From UMGS1307 sp964523005 (GTDB lineage Bacteria > Bacillota > Clostridia > Oscillospirales > CAG-382), in NCBI GenBank assembly GCA_964523005.1, contig CAZFZL010000083.1:1-6659 (forward strand): a stretch of 6,659 nucleotides of DNA, written 5' to 3'. Below, piece by piece: positions 1 to 5,770 of the stretch. Under the pieces are notes generated by a model, which saw only the letters and a program-made list of their open reading frames with translations, was not told the origin of the DNA and searched no databases. The position numbers and the translations under genes were made by a program. How positions within the stretch are numbered: position 1 is the first letter of the stretch; each line of letters opens with the position of its first letter.

Positions 1-13
1 AGATTCTCCGTTT

Positions 14-712
14 ATGAAAATATTGCTTATCAGCGTTGTACTGGTCATTGCGGCTGTTGCGGTAACAGGCAGCGGCGCTGTATTCCAAAACACCGTTGAT
101 ATAGGCTCGGGCGAGCTTGCTGTTTCGACAGCTTCGCAGACCGAAACATCCGGCGACGAGAGCAACAGCGGAACATACAGTGACAACACCTCCAGAACAC
201 TCGCAGCTTGTGTTGCGCTTGCGGAAAAATTTAACGCCTGCACCACTGACCGTGAGCGGCGAGCCGTGCTCAGTATGAGCGGCGGCGGCAGTACATTCGC
301 GAACCAACTAAGACGCTGCATATACAACAGCTTTGATTATAAGTTTTTAAGGCTTGAGGACAAAATAGTCTCCACAGCGACAACATACTACAATTACAAT
401 CTGTATATTCATCCGTATTTTGTGATGAGAGGCAACCAAGTCGACTATATTCTGCTTTACGCTGAACCATATAGGACAATAGACTACAATACAGTCAATG
501 TATATACCTGCGCGGTTTATTTTCCCGCAACGCAAACGTGGTATGACTACATAAAGGATGGAAGGCACGGCTTTTATTACAACTCATATCCGATAGACTA
601 TTTCAGTTATTACAGCGAGACTACTACCGGAAAAATACTTACGAACTATTATTCATTTTTCGACGAATGGGCTCCGTTCGGTATTAGTCATATTACCAAT
701 GAAGACGATTGA
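14..712 (+). CDS. Tyrosine-rich exported or membrane-anchored protein of unknown function; start may lie upstream
   Basis: I do not recognise this protein family. From the ATG at 14 it is 232 residues. Residues 1-22 are a hydrophobic stretch (MKILLISVVLVIAAVAVTG) that could be a signal peptide, with Ser-Gly-Ala near residues 20-22 as a possible cleavage site, or a membrane anchor. Residues about 30-60 are rich in Ser, Thr, Gly and acidic residues and look like a linker. The remainder, from about residue 62, is a putative extracytoplasmic domain with four cysteines. It is strikingly aromatic: I count 24 tyrosines in the whole protein, 23 of them in roughly the last 130 residues. The start is doubtful. 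Positions 1-13 contain no Shine-Dalgarno sequence, and the reading frame stays open to the window edge (codons Asp-Ser-Pro-Phe before the Met). The Met may therefore be internal and the helix may follow a cytoplasmic N-terminal domain outside the window. The stop is followed directly by a strong terminator. Coding status is likely; function is unknown. Confidence 0.7.
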   Translation: MKILLISVVLVIAAVAVTGSGAVFQNTVDIGSGELAVSTASQTETSGDESNSGTYSDNTSRTLAACVALAEKFNACTTDRERRAVLSMSGGGSTFANQLRRCIYNSFDYKFLRLEDKIVSTATTYYNYNLYIHPYFVMRGNQVDYILLYAEPYRTIDYNTVNVYTCAVYFPATQTWYDYIKDGRHGFYYNSYPIDYFSYYSETTTGKILTNYYSFFDEWAPFGISHITNEDD

Positions 713-723
713 TCAAAAAAGTA

Positions 724-756
724 TGGCAGAAACGCTTTGCGTTTCTGCCATTTTTT
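724..756. terminator. Bidirectional intrinsic terminator between convergent genes
   Basis: A perfect 12-bp inverted repeat (724-735 paired with 739-750, TTT loop) is followed on the plus strand by six Ts (751-756). It is preceded by six As (715-720), which give a slightly offset U-run on the minus strand. It lies 11 bases after the stop of the plus-strand gene and about 15 bases beyond the stop of the minus-strand methyltransferase gene. It probably ends transcription from both sides. Confidence 0.93.
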
Positions 757-771
757 CACCTGAAGATGCTT

Positions 772-1434
772 TTACGGTTTTCTTACGAGCATAGACCAAT
801 GCTTACTGAAAAACTCCGGCTTTTGCATATTGTAGTCACACCATTCCTTCGGCTTTAGTACAAACTCCCAGCCGGAGAACAGCTTGATTATGTCGTTTAT
901 ATCGACGAAGAAATGAGGAATGTTTTCACCTGCTTCTATTTCGTCGAACGCTACCGTGTTCTCGTCGATCTTCTTCGCTTCGTCTGCGTTGAGAAAGCCC
1001 CACGTGTTTTTTGATATAAGTGTAAGAAACAGCTCGCCGCCGCTGCAAAGCACGCGGCGCAGCTCCGAGAGCGCACGGGTGAATCCTGCGGTGTCGGTGT
1101 GATAGATCACGTTGTACGCCATGGCGCACTGGAAGGCTTCGTCTTCGTAGGGCAGCGTAAGCATGTTGCTAACGCGCGTGCTGACATGGAGTCCTTCCTT
1201 CTCGGCCCATTCCTGCGTGTGCCTGACGGCGTAATCGGACAGGTCAAACGATGTGACGTTAAAGCCCTGCGAAGCCATGTAAACGCTGTGGCGTCCGAGT
1301 CCGCAGCCTGCGTCAAGAAAGCGTTCAAAGCCCTTCGCACGCCATGTCTGGGCGAGATATGCGCTTTCAACGCACGGCATAAGCCAATAATCATCGGTGT
1401 TTTTGCTCCAGTCCCAAGCTTTTGTCACGCTCAT
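772..1434 (-). CDS. Class I SAM-dependent methyltransferase, substrate unknown
   Basis: The 220-residue protein has a Rossmann-type methyltransferase fold of the Methyltransf_11/25 kind. SAM-binding motif I is D41-A-G-C-G-L-G-R at residues 41-48. The acidic residue ending strand 2, expected to contact the ribose, is D64 in TSFDLSD. A motif near residues 90-112 (NMLTLPYEDEAF to YNVIYH) and a late LRRVLCSGGELFLTL segment complete the core. The Trp-rich N-terminus (WDWSKNTDDYW) is probably a substrate-side cap. I chose the ATG at 1434 because a GGGAGG ribosome binding site lies 7 bases upstream. The frame also opens at an ATG at 1488, but those extra 18 codons only translate the tsf terminator hairpin. 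The gene is last in the rpsB-tsf direction and converges on the 1-712 gene. Its position after tsf hints at a translation-related or small-molecule substrate, but nothing in the sequence identifies it. Confidence 0.9.
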   Translation of the reverse strand: MSVTKAWDWSKNTDDYWLMPCVESAYLAQTWRAKGFERFLDAGCGLGRHSVYMASQGFNVTSFDLSDYAVRHTQEWAEKEGLHVSTRVSNMLTLPYEDEAFQCAMAYNVIYHTDTAGFTRALSELRRVLCSGGELFLTLISKNTWGFLNADEAKKIDENTVAFDEIEAGENIPHFFVDINDIIKLFSGWEFVLKPKEWCDYNMQKPEFFSKHWSMLVRKP

Positions 1435-1441
1435 AGTCGTA

Positions 1442-1447
1442 CCTCCC
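1442..1447 (-). promoter_or_regulatory. Ribosome binding site deciding the methyltransferase start
   Basis: The minus strand reads GGGAGG here, 7 bases before the ATG at 1434. It fixes that ATG as the start in preference to the in-frame ATG at 1488, whose next codons run through the terminator stem. Confidence 0.85.
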
Positions 1448-1456
1448 GTTATTATT

Positions 1457-1482
1457 AAAAAGGGGCAGTAAAACTGCCCCTT
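1457..1482 (-). terminator. Intrinsic terminator after tsf
   Basis: On the minus strand a 10-bp stem (1482-1473 with 1469-1460, 3-base loop) with a GGGGCAGT/ACTGCCCC core is followed by TTTTTAATAAT. The two terminal A-T pairs overlap the U-run. It begins 11 bases after the tsf stop codon and ends only about 10 bases before the methyltransferase ribosome binding site, so the downstream gene must depend on readthrough or on a promoter inside tsf. Confidence 0.88.
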
Positions 1483-1493
1483 CTTCACGTTTT

Positions 1494-2426
1494 TCAGTTG
1501 CCCTTTACAAGCTTTTCGATCTCTGCTGCAAAGTCTTCTTCTTTTTTCTGGATGCCTTCGCCTTTTTCAAACTTAACGAATGCTTTGATGCTAAAGCTCT
1601 TACCGCATTCATGAGCTACATTATCAAGGTATTTGCCGACCTTGACGGAATCGTCCTTGACGTAGTCCTGCTCAAGCAGGCAGTTGGCGGAATAGAATTT
1701 GTTTATCTTACCGGTTATCATCTTTTCAAGGATGGCTGCCGGCTTGTTTGCGTTTGCAGGATCGTTCTGCATCTGAACGCTGAGAATTTCCTTTTCCTGT
1801 TCAATAGCTTCCTGCGGAACCGAAGTTCTGTCAAGATAGGCAGGAGCCATAGCAGCTATCTGCAGGCAGCAGTTGTTTGCCGCTTCTGCAATCGCTTCAT
1901 CGCCGTTATTAGCCTTGTCAGTGTCAACGAGGACTACGACGCCGATAGCGCCCTTGCCGTGTATATAGGTTGCTGTGAAGCCTTCGATGAGCACAAAGCG
2001 GCGAAGCGTGATGTTTTCACCGATGGTGAATATTTCGTTCTTGACTTCGGACTCAACTGTAACGCCCTTGCCGTCAAATTCGAGCGCATTGAGCGCGGCG
2101 AGATCAGCGGGTTTGTTGGCGAGTATCGTGCGGAGTATGCCTCTGACGAATTCTCTGAAGCTTTCGTTCTTCGCGACGAAGTCGGTCTCGGAATTGACCT
2201 CGACCATAGCCGTCATGAGTCCGTCGTCGCTCTTCATGATGTCGACGATGCCTTCAGCAGAGATGCGTCCTGCTTTTTTTGCCGCTACGGATAAACCTTT
2301 TTCGCGAAGATATTTTATAGCTTCGTCAAAATCGCCGTTGCATTCGACGAGAGCTTTTTTGCATTCCATCATGCCTACGCCGGTCTTCTGGCGCAGAGTC
2401 TGTACGTCCTTTGCGCTTATTGCCAT
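1494..2426 (-). CDS. tsf: Translation elongation factor Ts
   Basis: EF-Ts is the cytoplasmic guanine-nucleotide exchange factor that recycles EF-Tu from its GDP form. The 310-residue product is slightly longer than typical (about 283-295). Residues 1-50 are the UBA-like N-terminal domain with the classic opening AKDVQTLRQKTGVGMMECKKAL. The signature TDFVAKN lies at residues 81-87 (SETDFVAKNESF). The core subdomains follow, with a CLLEQDYVKDD segment late in the protein where the family has CLLEQPFVKD. The ATG shares one base with the rpsB stop (TAATG), and its AAGGAGG ribosome binding site (minus strand, 2443-2437) lies inside the last rpsB codons. The two are therefore almost certainly one mRNA with coupled translation. 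The stop is TGA and a strong terminator follows. Confidence 0.98.
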   Translation of the reverse strand: MAISAKDVQTLRQKTGVGMMECKKALVECNGDFDEAIKYLREKGLSVAAKKAGRISAEGIVDIMKSDDGLMTAMVEVNSETDFVAKNESFREFVRGILRTILANKPADLAALNALEFDGKGVTVESEVKNEIFTIGENITLRRFVLIEGFTATYIHGKGAIGVVVLVDTDKANNGDEAIAEAANNCCLQIAAMAPAYLDRTSVPQEAIEQEKEILSVQMQNDPANANKPAAILEKMITGKINKFYSANCLLEQDYVKDDSVKVGKYLDNVAHECGKSFSIKAFVKFEKGEGIQKKEEDFAAEIEKLVKGN

Positions 2427-3199
2427 TATTCCTGATCCTCCTTGACAAATTCTACGTCGTTCTCTTCTTCTGCTGTCGCTTCGCCGGCTTCTTCCGCCGG
2501 AGCATCAGTCAGCTGTTCGCCGCCTTTGGCCTCAATGACAGCGTCTGCGAGGACTGAGGTGATGAGCTTGATGCCGCGGATGGCGTCATCGTTGCCGGGG
2601 ATGATGTAGTCAACTTCGTCAGGGTCACAGTTGGTATCGACGATAGCGACGATCGGAATACCGAGCTTGCGAGCTTCTTCTATTGCGTTATGCTCTTTCT
2701 TCGGGTCGACGATAAAGATACAAGAGGGCAGACCGTTCATGTCCTTTATGCCGCCGAGGTTCTTTTCGAGATCGTTGATCTCTTTCTGGAGCATTGCGAT
2801 CTCTTTCTTCGGGAGAAGATCGAACGTGCCGTCTTCCTCCATTTTGTGAAGGTTCTTGAGACGTATTATGCTCTTTTTGATGGTGTTGTAGTTGGTCATC
2901 ATGCCGCCGAGCCAGCGGATGTTGACATAGTACATACCGCAGCGGAGAGCTTCTTCCTTGATTGCTTCCTGCGCCTGCTTTTTCGTACCGACAAACAGGA
3001 CTTTTCCGTCCTCCTGTACGGTCTGACGGACGAAATCATACGCCTCTTCGAGCTTCTTTACTGTTTTCTGAAGGTCGATGATGTAGACTCCGCCTCTTTC
3101 GGTGAAAATGTACTCAGCCATTTTCGGGTTCCATTTTCTTGTCGGATGTCCGAAATGGACGCCCGCTTCGAGAAGCTGTTTCATAGAAATAACTGACAT
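2426..3199 (-). CDS. rpsB: 30S ribosomal protein S2
   Basis: S2 (uS2) is a late-assembling protein on the solvent side of the 30S subunit. The 257-residue product carries the hallmark N-terminal stretch HFGHPTRKWNPKM at residues 15-27, the WLGGMMTN segment at about 96-103, and the C-terminal VDTNCDPDEVDYIIPGNDDAIR block. The last 28 or so residues (about 230-257) form an acidic Glu/Asp/Ala tail, which accounts for the extra length over E. coli S2 (241). The ATG at 3199 is set by AAGGAGG 8 bases upstream (minus strand, 3214-3208). The gene has its own sigma-A promoter and a structured 5' leader of about 140 nt, as expected if S2 regulates its own synthesis. It is followed by tsf, the conserved arrangement. 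The usual further neighbours pyrH and frr are not next in line. Confidence 0.98.
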   Translation of the reverse strand: MSVISMKQLLEAGVHFGHPTRKWNPKMAEYIFTERGGVYIIDLQKTVKKLEEAYDFVRQTVQEDGKVLFVGTKKQAQEAIKEEALRCGMYYVNIRWLGGMMTNYNTIKKSIIRLKNLHKMEEDGTFDLLPKKEIAMLQKEINDLEKNLGGIKDMNGLPSCIFIVDPKKEHNAIEEARKLGIPIVAIVDTNCDPDEVDYIIPGNDDAIRGIKLITSVLADAVIEAKGGEQLTDAPAEEAGEATAEEENDVEFVKEDQE

Positions 3200-3343
3200 G
3201 TTATTATCCTCCTTGGGTTATCTGTCGCAGGATTGCCGTCCGTCAAGCGCCATACCGTGCCTTTAAGCACCTTACAGCACACCCATGCGGACTTCTACAT
3301 CCTGCGTGAAAATTTATACGCGGCGCTTCATTTCCGCATACTT
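3200..3343 (-). ncRNA. Structured rpsB 5' leader, candidate S2 autoregulatory element
   Basis: The predicted untranslated leader of rpsB, about 140 nt, folds by eye. A 5' hairpin pairs 3341-3334 with 3323-3316 (8 bp including two G-U pairs, 10-nt loop) and starts almost at the predicted transcription start. A closing helix pairs 3306-3300 with 3232-3226 (7 bp, CGCAGGA/TCCTGCG). Nested inside it are 3292-3288 with 3242-3238 (5 bp) and a GTGC/GCAC hairpin at 3270-3257. The 5' hairpin loop (AAGCG, extendable to AAGCGCC at 3328-3322) is complementary to GGCGCTT at 3251-3245, a possible pseudoknot or an alternative fold. Known biology: many bacteria regulate rpsB through an S2-binding leader. That this is one is inference; no family match was tested. 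Confidence 0.5.
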
Positions 3344-3347
3344 AAGC

Positions 3348-3376
3348 AGTATATCACAGAAAAACCGCGTTTTCAA
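3348..3376 (-). promoter_or_regulatory. Sigma-A promoter of rpsB-tsf
   Basis: The minus strand has -35 TTGAAA (3376-3371), a 17-base spacer and -10 TATACT (3353-3348), preceded by TGA, an extended -10 (TGn). The expected transcription start is about 3343-3341. It lies 19 bases after the phosphoglucomutase stop codon. I see no intrinsic terminator between that gene and this promoter, so some readthrough into rpsB is likely. Confidence 0.85.
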
Positions 3377-3394
3377 TAGCTTTTTTTAATTATT

Positions 3395-5128
3395 TCAGCC
3401 TTGCAGCAGTTTTTTTGCGGCGTTTTCGAAGTTTTCAAGCTCTTCCTGCGCTTCATCCTGTGTTTTTCCGCAAACAAGGACGTATGCTTTGATCTTCGGC
3501 TCTGTTCCGCTCGGTCTGAATATCAGGCGGCAGCCGCCGTCTGTTTCAAATCCGAGCATATTTGTCTGAGGCAGTCCGGTCGCGGAAGTGACGCCGGACG
3601 GGAGCTCGGTGCGCTTACAGATACTGTAGTCGCAAAGCAATTTTACTTTGCTGCTTCCGAGTGAATGAGGCGCGTCGAAGCGCAGCTTTTCCATAAGCGC
3701 CGCAGCGTCTTCCGGCGTCATGGAAAACGTGAGCGTTTCTTCGAGATAATATCCGTATTCTTCGTATATTGCTTTGAGCGCCTGCGTGAGCGTGCGACCG
3801 TGTGACAGGTGGTAGGCTGCGCATTCCGTAAGAAGCATACAGCCTTCTACTGCATCCTTGTCGCGCGCGTATGTTCCGGCAAGATAACCGTGGCTTTCCT
3901 CATAGCCCAGTATGAAGGTGTGCTCGTTTGTCTGCTCGTATTCCTTTATTTTTTCGCCGATGTATTTGAAGCCCGTCAGTACTTCAACGGCAGAGACTCC
4001 GTTGCTTTCGGCTATGCGCGAAAACAGATCGGAAGAGACGACGGAACGTATTGCACAGGCGTTTTCCGGAAGCGCGCCGTGAAGTCTTCTTCCTTTTATT
4101 ATATAGTCGAGCAACAGCGCACCCATCTGATTGCCCGAAAGCACCGTGTAAGTGCCATCATCTTCCCGTACTGCTGCGCCGATCCGGTCGCTGTCGGGGT
4201 CGGTGCCGAGCACGAGCATACATTTTTGCTTTGCGCCGGAAGCCATTGCCACAGCCATAGAAAGCGCATTTGCGTTCTCCGGGTTCGGGCTTACGACGGT
4301 GGGGAAGTTGCCGTCCGGCTCTGCCTGCTCCGGTACGATGCGCAGGTTCGTGACGCCGGCAAGCCTGAGCACCTCCGGCACAAGCCTGCAGCCGCTTCCA
4401 TGCAGCGGCGTATAGACTATGTTCAGCATATCGCCGTATTGCTCCGTCAGCTCGGGGCATATCCGGCTCGACAGAACGGCGGCCGCAAACGCATCATCAA
4501 CGCTTCTTCCTAATATTTTTATGAGTCCCTTGGAAACTGCGCTGTCAAACGGCATATGTTTTGCGCCCGTGAGAACATCGGTCCTTGCGGATTCATCGGA
4601 TATCGTCCGTGCGTGATCGGGACTCAGCTGGGCGCCGTCCTCCCAATAGACTTTATATCCGTTGTATTCCTTTGTGTTGTGCGAGGCGGTGATGTTTATT
4701 CCTGCTATCGCGTTAAGGTGCAGTATCGCAAATGAAAGTTCCGGCGTCGGTCTGAGCGCATCGAAAAAGTAGGTTTTCACTCCGTTCGCGGCGAGCACAC
4801 CTGCCGCCGTTTTAGAAAACAACACAGAATCGTTGCGGCTGTCATACGCGATGACACATCCGCGCTCGGCACCGCCTGCATCGATGATCAGCTTTGAGAG
4901 CGCCTGCGTCGTTTGCGCGACCGTAAGCACGTTCATGCGTGATATGCCTGCGCCCATTTTGCTTCTTAGCCCGGCTGTACCGAACTGCATGGCTTTCCCG
5001 AACCGCTCCTTTATTGCCGCGTCGTTGTCTGATACGGCAAGCAGCTCGTCCTTCAGATCGTCGGCGACCTGCGGCGCGCTGAGCCAGCGCAGAAGCTCCT
5101 TGTGCTCTGAATATGTCTTTTCATCCAT
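3395..5128 (-). CDS. Phosphoglucomutase / phosphomannomutase (alpha-D-phosphohexomutase family)
   Basis: This cytoplasmic enzyme interconverts hexose 1- and 6-phosphates (glucose and possibly mannose), feeding cell-wall, glycan and glycogen precursors. At 577 residues it is close to the length of Bacillus PgcA. All four family landmarks are present: FGTAGLR at 49-55; the catalytic phosphoserine loop TASHN at 147-151 (Ser149); the Mg-binding loop D310-P-D312-S-D314-R; the sugar-specificity loop GYEESHG at 408-414; and the phosphate-binding loop RPSGTEPK at 538-545. The ATG at 5128 overlaps the end of the upstream TSCPD gene by 8 bases. The best ribosome binding site, AGGAGG at 5146-5141, is 12 bases away, slightly long. 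No alternative start is visible, and coupling to the upstream gene could compensate. Glucose versus mannose preference cannot be read from the sequence, so I give no gene symbol. Confidence 0.96.
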   Translation of the reverse strand: MDEKTYSEHKELLRWLSAPQVADDLKDELLAVSDNDAAIKERFGKAMQFGTAGLRSKMGAGISRMNVLTVAQTTQALSKLIIDAGGAERGCVIAYDSRNDSVLFSKTAAGVLAANGVKTYFFDALRPTPELSFAILHLNAIAGINITASHNTKEYNGYKVYWEDGAQLSPDHARTISDESARTDVLTGAKHMPFDSAVSKGLIKILGRSVDDAFAAAVLSSRICPELTEQYGDMLNIVYTPLHGSGCRLVPEVLRLAGVTNLRIVPEQAEPDGNFPTVVSPNPENANALSMAVAMASGAKQKCMLVLGTDPDSDRIGAAVREDDGTYTVLSGNQMGALLLDYIIKGRRLHGALPENACAIRSVVSSDLFSRIAESNGVSAVEVLTGFKYIGEKIKEYEQTNEHTFILGYEESHGYLAGTYARDKDAVEGCMLLTECAAYHLSHGRTLTQALKAIYEEYGYYLEETLTFSMTPEDAAALMEKLRFDAPHSLGSSKVKLLCDYSICKRTELPSGVTSATGLPQTNMLGFETDGGCRLIFRPSGTEPKIKAYVLVCGKTQDEAQEELENFENAAKKLLQG

Positions 5129-5378
5129 TTTGTCTGAGTGCCTCCTCTATAGAACGCGCAAGCTGATCCGGGCAGGACGTTCCTTTTACTCCGCACCTGA
5201 TCCCGCTGAGCGTTTTTATAATGTCGTCTGCTTTTTTTCCTTCAGCAAGGGCTGACACCCCCTGAGTGTTACCGCTGCAGCCGCCCGTAAAGCGAATGCC
5301 GGTTACCGTGCCGTCTTCGTTGAGATCGAATTCTATTTTGCGCGAACAGACTCCGCGCGGCGTGTAAGTGTAGTGCAA
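5121..5378 (-). CDS. TIGR03905-type four-cysteine TSCPD domain protein, function unknown
   Basis: This 85-residue protein has conserved cysteines at C11, C34, C62 and C69, the last within the name-giving TSCPDQLA motif (67-74). The GVCS (9-12) and GGCSGN (32-37) motifs are also typical of the family. A related TSCPD domain sits at the C-terminus of B12-dependent ribonucleotide reductases. The four cysteines suggest a metal or redox site, but the role of the stand-alone protein is unknown to me. The start codon is TTG at 5378, chosen because the family begins just before this Tyr-x-Pro-x-Gly-Val-Cys segment and because a partial site, GGAAGGG, lies 7 bases upstream. No ATG is nearby. It has its own promoter and its 3' end overlaps the phosphoglucomutase start by 8 bases, so the two form a coupled operon. 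Confidence 0.9.
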   Translation of the reverse strand: MHYTYTPRGVCSRKIEFDLNEDGTVTGIRFTGGCSGNTQGVSALAEGKKADDIIKTLSGIRCGVKGTSCPDQLARSIEEALRQNG

Positions 5379-5414
5379 TGTTTTGCCCTTCCGTCAGTAT
5401 TTTTCTTCATTTAT

Positions 5415-5443
5415 AATATATCATAACCAAAGCGTGTTGTAAA
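5415..5443 (-). promoter_or_regulatory. Sigma-A promoter of the TSCPD-phosphoglucomutase operon
   Basis: The minus strand has -35 TTTACA (5443-5438), a 17-base spacer and -10 TATATT (5420-5415), preceded by TGA (extended -10). The overlapping TATTAT two bases downstream is an alternative -10. Transcription would start near 5408, giving a leader of about 30 nt before the TTG start. Confidence 0.75.
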
Positions 5444-5468
5444 TAGCCAATCGTTCGGCTCTTTTGCG

Positions 5469-5489
5469 TTATCACATATTTATCACATA
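5469..5489. repeat. Tandem 10-bp direct repeat, possible operator
   Basis: TTATCACATA occurs at 5469-5478 and again at 5480-5489, an 11-bp period, so both copies face the same side of the helix. It lies between the two divergent promoters, about 25 bases upstream of the TSCPD -35 box and about 38 upstream of the rpsJ -35 box. It could bind a regulator of either operon or be chance in AT-rich DNA. Confidence 0.4.
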
Positions 5490-5556
5490 AAAAACATTAA
5501 AAAAACAAAAATAATTTAAAAAAAAGCTTGCAATCTGCTTCTCGATAATGTATAAT
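5486..5556 (+). promoter_or_regulatory. Sigma-A promoter of the S10 operon with UP-like A-rich tract
   Basis: The -35 is TTGCAA (5528-5533), the spacer is 17 bases and the -10 is a consensus TATAAT (5551-5556). The 40 or so bases upstream (5486-5525) are almost entirely A and T with several A-runs, like the UP elements that boost ribosomal promoters. Transcription should start near 5562-5563. The heptamer AAGCTTG occurs both at the -35 (5524-5530) and at the start site (5561-5567). Confidence 0.88.
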
Positions 5557-5562
5557 AACAAA

Positions 5563-5770
5563 GCTTGATATGCGATGAAGCGGGAAGTTGCTGCAAAGTC
5601 CGTCGTTCAAGGACGGAATCAGGTAATTTTCGCGGAGTATGTCCGGCAGCGGATAACCGCTGCACAATCGGGCGAAAGGGTCAACGCGTTTTTTATGGTG
5701 AGCAAAAGAAACGCCCGGAAGCGTGTTAAGACCCCGCCGAAACAAAAAACAAATGGAGGCAACAAGCTGA
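5563..5770 (+). ncRNA. Structured S10-operon leader RNA with predicted pseudoknot
   Basis: The leader of about 208 nt before rpsJ folds by eye as follows. P1 pairs 5571-5575 with 5630-5634. P2 pairs 5599-5604 with 5612-5617 (6 bp, 7-nt loop). P3 pairs 5646-5652 with 5657-5663 (7 bp, ATAA loop). P4 pairs 5678-5689 with 5721-5734 (12 bp with an AA bulge at 5728-5729 and two G-U pairs). P5 pairs 5690-5694 with 5706-5710 inside P4. Bases 5668-5674 (TCGGGCG) pair with 5712-5718 (CGCCCGG) inside the P4 loop, a 7-bp pseudoknot. A competing pairing of 5640-5645 with 5669-5674 would extend P3 and break the pseudoknot. The location suggests control of the operon by one of its ribosomal proteins (in E. 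coli this is L4), which is inference. Confidence 0.6.

Noticed and set aside
1435..1488. 18-residue N-terminal extension of the methyltransferase from the ATG at 1488
   Set aside because: These codons translate the tsf terminator stem and loop. The ATG at 1434 has a well-placed GGGAGG.
1611..2294. 227-codon plus-strand frame opposite tsf
   Set aside because: It is the antisense shadow of a clear EF-Ts gene and has no motif or ribosome binding site that I can support.
3358..3377. AAAAC/GTTTT inverted repeat as a terminator after the phosphoglucomutase gene
   Set aside because: The stem is only five mostly A-T pairs and it lies inside the rpsB promoter spacer. It is too weak for an intrinsic terminator.
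3809..4513. 234-codon plus-strand frame opposite the phosphoglucomutase gene
   Set aside because: The opposite strand encodes an intact enzyme with all active-site motifs through this interval. The frame is a codon-usage shadow.
5631..5694. Possible attenuator: CGCG/CGCG stem (5631-5634 with 5685-5688) followed by six Ts in the rpsJ leader
   Set aside because: The closing stem is only 4 bp with large internal loops, and the T-run is better used in P4/P5 of the alternative fold. Premature termination here is possible but not supported.
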